A stretch of 21,291 nucleotides of DNA from Synergistaceae bacterium. Lineage in GTDB: Bacteria > Synergistota > Synergistia > Synergistales > Aminobacteriaceae. Position 1 is the first letter of the stretch. Each line of letters starts with the position of its first letter. This document shows, piece after piece, positions 16,788 to 21,291 of this stretch. The notes beneath the pieces are model-generated. The model saw nothing but the letters and a program-made list of their open reading frames with translations. It was not told the origin of the DNA and searched no databases. Where the stretch lies: assembly GCA_031289165.1 (NCBI GenBank), contig JAITPZ010000096.1, positions 1-21,291 of the forward strand, in the 5' to 3' direction. Made by a program: the position numbers and the translations under genes.

Positions 16788-16997
16788 CCTCTCCTTTCCG
16801 TGGTCGATAAGCGCGTCCTCCCTGACTCGGGCGGAAGGCTCCAACGGCAGCGAACGGCGCCATGAAGAGCCTGTGCTTATCCCTCGCAATACGACTGCGC
16901 AGTCTGCGCGGATAACAGCGATATGACGGCAGTCCTCCCCGGCGAAGAAGCGCCGGGACATTCGACGAGCACGGCTGAAAAATTCTGCGGGCAGGAT
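16788..16997. other. 210-nt gap before the activase gene, with perfect hairpin
   Basis: No gene recognised. It contains an inverted repeat CCCGGCG-AAGAAG-CGCCGGG (16938-16957), 40 nt past the stop of the 161-residue exported protein, without a T-run on either strand, and the 13-mer GCGTCCTCCCTGA (16813-16825) that also occurs before the exported-protein gene. The frame of the activase stays open through most of this gap, but I see no supported start there. Confidence 0.5.
16938..16957 (-). other. Perfect 7-bp GC hairpin after the exported-protein gene
   Basis: CCCGGCG and CGCCGGG enclose a 6-nt loop, all seven pairs matched. The sequence after it on the minus strand is GAGGACTGCC, so it is not a classic intrinsic terminator; it could be an mRNA stability or processing hairpin. 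Confidence 0.4.
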
Positions 16998-17483
16998 CTA
17001 TTTTCGTTGTACGATTTGCGTGTGAAGCCGGGAAGTATCGGTGAGACTGGTATGGAAATTCAAAAATTCAGCGGCGACGGGGGCGGATCGGGAAGCAAAA
17101 ATCCCCTGATTGAGCGTGACGGACGTCATGCCCTTCTCCCTCAGAAATCGCTCGTTGACGACGACCCGGGACAAAGAAAGTACGCGTTCGGCAAAGGCCG
17201 GGGTTCTCTCCACGTCAAAAAAGATTTCCTGAAAATCTCCGCGTTTCTTAACGTGATCTTTTTGATGCGCGTAATCGGGGGCGCTGACGTATTGCGGCCC
17301 ACGGGGCAAATTTTCGAGGATCAGGTAAGCGCCTTCTGCATGGAAGTATCCAGCATCGAGGTCGTCAATCGACAATGCCACCGGCGCGTACTCAGAGACC
17401 GGCATCGTTTCCGATGCGCCGTACATGAGCACCGCCAGCAGCAAAACGATTAAACCTCTCGCAGGAAAATCCCGTCCGCGCAA
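16998..17483 (-). CDS. Hypothetical exported protein, TTG start
   Basis: I do not recognise this 161-residue protein. The N-terminus MRGRDFPARGLIVLLLAVLM (basic start, then a hydrophobic core at about 10-22) looks like a signal peptide or single anchor, followed by a probable cleavage region near YGASETMP; there is no lipobox Cys. The remainder is soluble, without Cys, with mixed segments such as VALSIDDLDAGYFHAEGAYL and GDFQEIFFDVERTPAFAERV. The TTG at 17483 is chosen because GGGAGG lies 7 nt upstream; the next in-frame ATG (Met20) falls inside the hydrophobic core. It sits alone between the fermentation operon and the activase operon, with its own candidate promoter. Confidence 0.65.
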   Translation of the reverse strand: MRGRDFPARGLIVLLLAVLMYGASETMPVSEYAPVALSIDDLDAGYFHAEGAYLILENLPRGPQYVSAPDYAHQKDHVKKRGDFQEIFFDVERTPAFAERVLSLSRVVVNERFLREKGMTSVTLNQGIFASRSAPVAAEFLNFHTSLTDTSRLHTQIVQRK

Positions 17484-17490
17484 ATTGCGT

Positions 17491-17496
17491 CCTCCC
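17491..17496 (-). promoter_or_regulatory. Ribosome binding site deciding the TTG start of the exported protein
   Basis: GGGAGG on the minus strand lies 7 nt before the TTG at 17483. It is part of a 13-mer (TCAGGGAGGACGC on the minus strand) repeated before the activase gene. Confidence 0.6.
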
Positions 17497-17531
17497 TGAT
17501 ACAGAGTGACAGTAAACCCTGCATTACAGTC

Positions 17532-17540
17532 ATTGTATCA
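17532..17540 (-). promoter_or_regulatory. Candidate extended -10 promoter of the exported-protein gene
   Basis: TGATACAAT on the minus strand fits the extended -10 form TGnTATAAT with one mismatch; it lies about 50 nt before the TTG start. I see no good -35 at the usual distance, which extended -10 promoters can tolerate. Confidence 0.4.
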
Positions 17541-17644
17541 TGATGCGCGCCTTCCAGTGATGGATACCCTCGGACCGGCGACCGCTTCACGTACAGGCAT
17601 ACCGCTTTTCAGGAGTTTTTTGGCGGACTCTGTTTTACTGTCGG

Positions 17645-18361
17645 TCATTGAACGCTTTCTGCTTCCGGGTCGGCCCACGGACAGGTCAGGTGGAGGCGTA
17701 CGGGCATGACCGGGATGTTCAATTCGTTTTTAACCTCGTCGTACAGCTTTTCGCGCACACAGGCGAAGTCGATTTCGGCGCAGGGGGAAACGATATCGGA
17801 CAGTCGCCTGCTGCCGGAGATGAACTCTTCCTTCGTCGTCGTGGGGCCGTTATTGGAGTTGTCGATCATACGCAGTTTCCCGGGGGCAATGTGCGATACT
17901 CCGAGAATCCTCCCCATGGTTTCGTCGATATGCCCGATATCACAGGACCACGGCCTGAATACATTCAGAACGTAGTAAACCATCGTATCGTTATTGTTGA
18001 TAAAGGGCGCGAACCCGCCTATGGAACGAGCGCCGATGTAGTCGCCCCCCACGTCCATTACGACATAGCGATCCTGGTTTTTCAGCGAGCTGACGACGCC
18101 CCCGACCAGCGTGGGGGCGTCCATGAACTGTTCCTGGCTGTGGAACAGAATATTTTCCCGTTCGAGGGCCTGCCTGGCGTCCCGGGAGCGGAGCAGGGGT
18201 TTGGTCATGTCCATGTCGAAAAAATGTACCGAACGCTCCTTCATTTCCGCGAGCCATTGCGCAAAATTGATGGCAATCTCGCTTTTGCCGCTGCCCGCTT
18301 CCCCGAGGAAGATAAAATTTTTGCAGCCGGCGACAATGGAGCGCATCAGGGCACGGGTCAT
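17645..18361 (-). CDS. P-loop ATPase of unknown role, coupled to the aminotransferase gene
   Basis: Cytoplasmic nucleotide-binding protein, 238 residues. Walker A GEAGSGKS (20-27) follows a short N-terminal strand (FIFL); HFFDMDMTKPLLRSRD (46-61) looks like the MinD/ParA-class segment after the P-loop; VVMDVGGD (100-107, D103) is the Walker B-like segment; IDNSNNGPTTT near 166 could be the base-contact loop. This is a SIMIBI-type layout like MinD, CobQ or NifH, but I cannot name the subfamily. Its ATG overlaps the aminotransferase stop (ATGA), so the two are probably translated together. It may be an assembly or regulatory factor for the oxidoreductase pathway (inference). It is the last gene of the fermentation operon; no clear terminator follows. 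Confidence 0.75.
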   Translation of the reverse strand: MTRALMRSIVAGCKNFIFLGEAGSGKSEIAINFAQWLAEMKERSVHFFDMDMTKPLLRSRDARQALERENILFHSQEQFMDAPTLVGGVVSSLKNQDRYVVMDVGGDYIGARSIGGFAPFINNNDTMVYYVLNVFRPWSCDIGHIDETMGRILGVSHIAPGKLRMIDNSNNGPTTTKEEFISGSRRLSDIVSPCAEIDFACVREKLYDEVKNELNIPVMPVRLHLTCPWADPEAESVQ

Positions 18362-19596
18362 GCCTTTATGGCGACGATCCTGCCGGGGTAGGCCTCGAGC
18401 CCCGCCCGCAGAAGCGAGGCGGCCCTGATAAGATCTTCCTTTTTCAGGACGTAGGCGAAACGCATCTCATCTCTGCCCGCACCCGGCGTGGCGTAAAAAC
18501 CCTCTCCGGGCGCGCCCATCACCGTCTCTCCATCGACGGCGAAATTTTGGAGCATCCAGAGAACGAACTTCTCCGCGTCGTCCACGGGGAGTTTGGCCAT
18601 AATGTAAAAGGCGCCCTCGGGTTTTCGGCAGACGACGCCCTCAATGGCGATCAGGAGGTTGTACAGCGTGTCCCGGCGAGCGGAATATTCGTCGTTGATT
18701 TTTTTGAGATAGGAGGTGGAGTCCATTTCGTAGAGGGCCCGCGCGCCGATCTGTTCCAGAACCGGCGGACAGCTTCGGCCCTGGCAGAGCTTCACCACGT
18801 TTTGTATCACCTCGGGGTTGCGGCTGACGATGCACCCCACCCTCGCGCCGCACGCGCTGAATCTTTTCGAGATGGAGTCCACGATGATGACCCGGTCCGC
18901 AATGCGGTCGAGGGAGGCGAAACTCCTGTAACACGCCGAGGCGTCGTAGACGAATTCCCTGTAGACCTCGTCGGAGATGACGAAGAGGTTGTGAGCAACG
19001 GCCAGGTCGGCGATCCGCTCGACCTCCTCCGGAGTGTAAACCACGCCGGTCGGGTTGCCGGGATGGCTGAGGAGGATGGCGCGGGTTTTCGGGGTGATCT
19101 TCGCCTCGCATTCCCTGAAGGAAGGAAGGTGATACCCCTTGTCCACTTCCGTGGAGATCGGAACGATGACGACGTCCATGGCCCTGATGATGTTCGTGTA
19201 GCCGGGGAAAAAGGGCTCGGGGATCAGGATTTCGTCGCCGGGGTCGCAGGTCGCCGTGACCGCAAAGGACAGCGCCTCGGAACCGCCGTCGCTGATGAGG
19301 ACGTCCGCCGGCCTGATGGGGATGCCCTTTGCCGCGTAGTAAGCGGCGGTGACCTCGATCAGCTTCATATCTCCGATTGAGGGGCCATAGGCCAGCACCT
19401 TCTGATCGAACCTGTTCAGGGCCTCGAAAAAAAGAGACGGCGTCTCGATATCGGGTTGTCCGATGTGAAGGGGGTAAACCTTCACGCCCTTCTTTTTCGC
19501 CTCCGCGGCGAAGGGTTCCAGCCTGCGAATAGGGGAGGACGGAGCCGCCTGGATGCGTTTCGATATTTGAACGCCCGGTTTCTTCATGTCTGCCAT
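18358..19596 (-). CDS. Class I/II pyridoxal-phosphate aminotransferase
   Basis: Cytoplasmic PLP enzyme of fold type I, 412 residues, moving an amino group between an amino acid and a 2-oxoacid. Seen: HIGQPDIETP near the N-terminus, YGPSIGDMKL, ISDGGSEALSFA (phosphate/ring loop), LSHPGNPTGVVYT, ISDEVYREFVYD (PLP Asp and Tyr) and the Schiff-base Lys244 in SISKRFSACGARVG, then the substrate Arg region near DEMRFAYV. Start ATG at 19596 has GAGAGGTG upstream. It begins 13 nt after butyrate kinase and overlaps the ATPase gene. Close to the AspB/AspC-like family; the neighbouring oxidoreductase and kinase suggest a catabolic amino-acid transaminase, substrate not resolved. Confidence 0.9.
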   Translation of the reverse strand: MADMKKPGVQISKRIQAAPSSPIRRLEPFAAEAKKKGVKVYPLHIGQPDIETPSLFFEALNRFDQKVLAYGPSIGDMKLIEVTAAYYAAKGIPIRPADVLISDGGSEALSFAVTATCDPGDEILIPEPFFPGYTNIIRAMDVVIVPISTEVDKGYHLPSFRECEAKITPKTRAILLSHPGNPTGVVYTPEEVERIADLAVAHNLFVISDEVYREFVYDASACYRSFASLDRIADRVIIVDSISKRFSACGARVGCIVSRNPEVIQNVVKLCQGRSCPPVLEQIGARALYEMDSTSYLKKINDEYSARRDTLYNLLIAIEGVVCRKPEGAFYIMAKLPVDDAEKFVLWMLQNFAVDGETVMGAPGEGFYATPGAGRDEMRFAYVLKKEDLIRAASLLRAGLEAYPGRIVAIKA

Positions 19597-19609
19597 TACG
19601 GTACACCTC

Positions 19610-20686
19610 TCATTTTTCGACTTTTACATAGTCTTTTGCCGTTTCTTCGCCTCGCAGAACGCGAAGTCCGCCCAGAGCCAAAGATTCCATCTCATTTTCC
19701 CCGGCGTAAACCAGAACCGGCGCGGCGAGGTAACGCAACCGTTCTTTTATCATACCGGTGAACATCTCGGAATGAGCGATTCCCCCGGTCAGAAGGATTG
19801 CCTCGACCTGCCCGTTCACGACGGGAAATTCTTTGGCGATATTCTTTGCCACATTCAGCGCCATAGCTTCGTAGAGCATTTTTGCGCGTTCGTCTCCGGC
19901 GGATATTTTTTCTTCCACTTTTCGGGTGTCGTTCATGCCGAGGTGCGCCGTCAGTCCGCCCTGGGTCTTGATTTTCTTCATGATGGATTTCTCGTCGTAG
20001 CCCCCCGAAAAAATCATATGGACGAAGTGTGCTATGGGCAGCGCCCCCGCCCTTTCGGGAGTGAAGGAGCCGTCATCGTCGTTGATCATGTCGATGATGA
20101 TCCCCCTGTGATGGAGGCTGACCGAAACCCCCCCGCCCATATGGGCGACGATTACGGTGCAGTCCCTGTACTCCTTCCCGTGTTCTTTGGCGTAACGCCG
20201 GGCAATGGCGCGCGCATTAAGGTTATGGCCGGTTCCCCGCCTTTCCAGTTCAGGAAAACCGGTAAGTTTCAGTAAAGGAGGCATCTCATCGACGGTGACG
20301 CCATCGTAGATGAAGGCCGGTATGCCGTTCTCCGTCGCTATTCCGTGCGCGATGAGGGCGCCCAGGTTCGAGGCGTGCTCGTGATCAGGAGCATTTTTCA
20401 ACTGCCACACCATGTCCTCGTTCACCCTGTACGCGCCCGATTTGATGGGCGGCAAAGCCCCGCCTCTCGCGACTATGCCGGTTAAGGATTTCATCGTAAA
20501 TCCCTGTTTTTCGATAATGCTCAGAATCAGAGCCTTGCGGAAACCGTACTGATCCGCAATGTTGACAAATTTTTTCAGTTCTTCGGTACTGTGGGGAATA
20601 TTTTCCAGAAAAAGCTGTGTTTCATCCTCGTAGACAGCAATTTTTGTCGAAGTCGAGCCTGGATTGATAATTAACAGTTTTTCCAT
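19610..20686 (-). CDS. buk: Butyrate kinase (or branched-chain acyl kinase)
   Basis: Makes ATP from butyryl- or isobutyryl-phosphate; 358 residues, the usual family length (about 355-360). Seen: ASKHA phosphate-1 motif INPGSTSTK (7-15), VARGGALPPIKSGAYRVN, FIYDGVTVDEMPP, RRGTGHNLNARAIARRYA, VAHMGGGVSVSLH (phosphate-2) and ILLTGGIAHSEMF (adenosine loop). All are typical of Buk rather than AckA. The ATG at 20686 follows GGAGGTG at about 10 nt. It lies between the 2-oxoacid oxidoreductase gamma subunit and the aminotransferase; this favours branched-chain acyl substrates. No phosphotransbutyrylase gene is in the window. Confidence 0.94.
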   Translation of the reverse strand: MEKLLIINPGSTSTKIAVYEDETQLFLENIPHSTEELKKFVNIADQYGFRKALILSIIEKQGFTMKSLTGIVARGGALPPIKSGAYRVNEDMVWQLKNAPDHEHASNLGALIAHGIATENGIPAFIYDGVTVDEMPPLLKLTGFPELERRGTGHNLNARAIARRYAKEHGKEYRDCTVIVAHMGGGVSVSLHHRGIIIDMINDDDGSFTPERAGALPIAHFVHMIFSGGYDEKSIMKKIKTQGGLTAHLGMNDTRKVEEKISAGDERAKMLYEAMALNVAKNIAKEFPVVNGQVEAILLTGGIAHSEMFTGMIKERLRYLAAPVLVYAGENEMESLALGGLRVLRGEETAKDYVKVEK

Positions 20687-20702
20687 CGTTTGAACACCTC
20701 CG

Positions 20703-21257
20703 TCAGCCTTTCGGTTGCTGTTTTTTCCCGATCTCCAGGCCTCTTCGAAATGCCTCTCTGTTCAATTGGATCAGGCTTTCCTTTTTCCCCAGCTCTCGGA
20801 CGAGGGCGTCCTCCACGATATCTTCTCCCAGAATGCCGGTGCAGCCCACATATACCCCCAGCATGATGATGTTCAGCGCCCTGGGGTTACCCAGCTCCAG
20901 CGCCAGGTCCGTGACCGGGGCCTTTACGATGCGGACGTCGTCCCGACTTATTTCTTCCCTCACGATGGAGCTGTTGATGAAGAGGGTTCCGCCCCTTTTC
21001 AGGATGCCGATAAACCGGTTGAGCGAGGGGGCGTTCATGACGATGAGGTCGTCCATGACATCTCCCACAGGAACGCCTATGGGGTCATCGGAAATGACGA
21101 CGTAGCAGTTCGCCGTGCCTCCCCGCTGTTCCGCGCCGTACGAGGGGAAGAACGTGACGTTTCTCTGCGCGGAGTCGCAGGCCGCGTCGGAAAGGAGCTT
21201 CCCCAGCATCATGATGCCCTGACCGCCGAAGCCGGCCACCAGCAAATTCGTCTCCAT
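20703..21257 (-). CDS. 2-oxoacid:acceptor oxidoreductase gamma subunit (KorC/VorC type)
   Basis: Gamma subunit of a ferredoxin-dependent 2-oxoacid oxidoreductase, which converts a 2-oxoacid and CoA to acyl-CoA, CO2 and reduced ferredoxin; 184 residues, the normal size for a separate gamma subunit. Seen: VAGFGGQGIMMLGKLL at the N-terminus, FFPSYGAEQRGGTANCYVVIS, DDLIVMNAPSLNRF, and NIIMLGVYVG. Start ATG at 21257 has GGGGGA 8 nt upstream. The tail of another gene ends 13 nt before it. Whether it acts on 2-oxoglutarate or 2-oxoisovalerate cannot be read from this subunit; the butyrate kinase downstream favours branched-chain 2-oxoacids. Confidence 0.93.
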   Translation of the reverse strand: METNLLVAGFGGQGIMMLGKLLSDAACDSAQRNVTFFPSYGAEQRGGTANCYVVISDDPIGVPVGDVMDDLIVMNAPSLNRFIGILKRGGTLFINSSIVREEISRDDVRIVKAPVTDLALELGNPRALNIIMLGVYVGCTGILGEDIVEDALVRELGKKESLIQLNREAFRRGLEIGKKQQPKG

Positions 21258-21270
21258 ATTCTCGTCCCCC

Positions 21271-21291
21271 TTACCTGTCCCGAACGACGGC
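21271..21291 (-). CDS. Last codons of an upstream gene, probably an oxidoreductase subunit (partial)
   Basis: On the minus strand the frame from the window edge reads AVVRDR then TAA, 13 nt before the gamma subunit start. Gene order in such operons predicts the thiamine-diphosphate (beta) subunit here, but six residues cannot show it. Confidence 0.35.
   Translation of the reverse strand, partial: AVVRDR

Noticed and set aside
16788..16961. Longer N-terminus for the activase, starting at 16961
   Set aside because: The extra 58 residues do not resemble the family, which begins a few residues before the GLDIGS phosphate loop, and a ribosome binding site lies right before the ATG at 16787.
17418..17483. 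Lipoprotein signal in the 161-residue exported protein
   Set aside because: There is no cysteine at the end of the hydrophobic segment.

Overview
The window looks like chromosome of an anaerobic, amino-acid-fermenting bacterium. High GC, close gene packing, a 2-oxoacid oxidoreductase/butyrate kinase/aminotransferase block, a giant 2-hydroxyacyl-CoA dehydratase activase and a DUF1538/P-II pair together suggest Synergistota (Synergistaceae-like) or a related anaerobic Gram-negative or clostridial lineage. This placement is an inference; there is no rRNA or marker gene here to settle it. I see no tRNA, rRNA, CRISPR array, insertion sequence or phage gene.

Left block, 1-6152, plus strand: a sulfate uptake and activation operon. 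It holds the end of the sulfate permease CysW, the ATPase CysA, a short adenylylsulfate-reductase-like flavoprotein (AprA type), a small two-cluster ferredoxin (AprB type), CysD, and a CysN with a long unassigned C-terminal extension. Genes overlap or lie close together. Sulfate would be imported, activated to APS by CysDN and reduced directly to sulfite by the AprAB-like pair. There is no APS kinase (CysC) or PAPS reductase (CysH) in the window, and the sulfite reductase must lie elsewhere.

The strand switches at 6153-6253, and everything to the right is on the minus strand. Reading in the minus direction (right to left) there are four units. (1) 21291-17645: end of an oxidoreductase subunit, the 2-oxoacid:acceptor oxidoreductase gamma subunit, butyrate kinase, a class I/II aminotransferase, and a P-loop ATPase translationally coupled to it. 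This fits oxidative amino-acid (probably branched-chain) fermentation: transamination, oxidative decarboxylation to acyl-CoA, and ATP from the acyl phosphate. (2) 17483-16998: an unrecognised exported protein of 161 residues starting at TTG. (3) 16787-10222: a 1437-residue double-ASKHA dehydratase activase with DUF2229-type regions, then a tandem-repeat DUF1538 membrane protein, then a tandem P-II-like protein whose N-terminus carries an Asp/Asn-Leu repeat. These three are separated by 6 nt and a 4-nt overlap, so they are very probably co-transcribed. A strong hairpin at 10108-10160 probably ends the unit. (4) 9867-6254: a YtfQ-like periplasmic sugar-binding protein followed 23 nt later by a 7TMR-DISM hybrid sensor kinase. 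No transporter genes lie beside them, so this looks like a sensing pair similar in layout to LuxP/LuxQ.

The most interesting items are the activase-DUF1538-P-II operon, the binding-protein/7TM kinase pair, and the CysN extension inside a CysH-free sulfate pathway.
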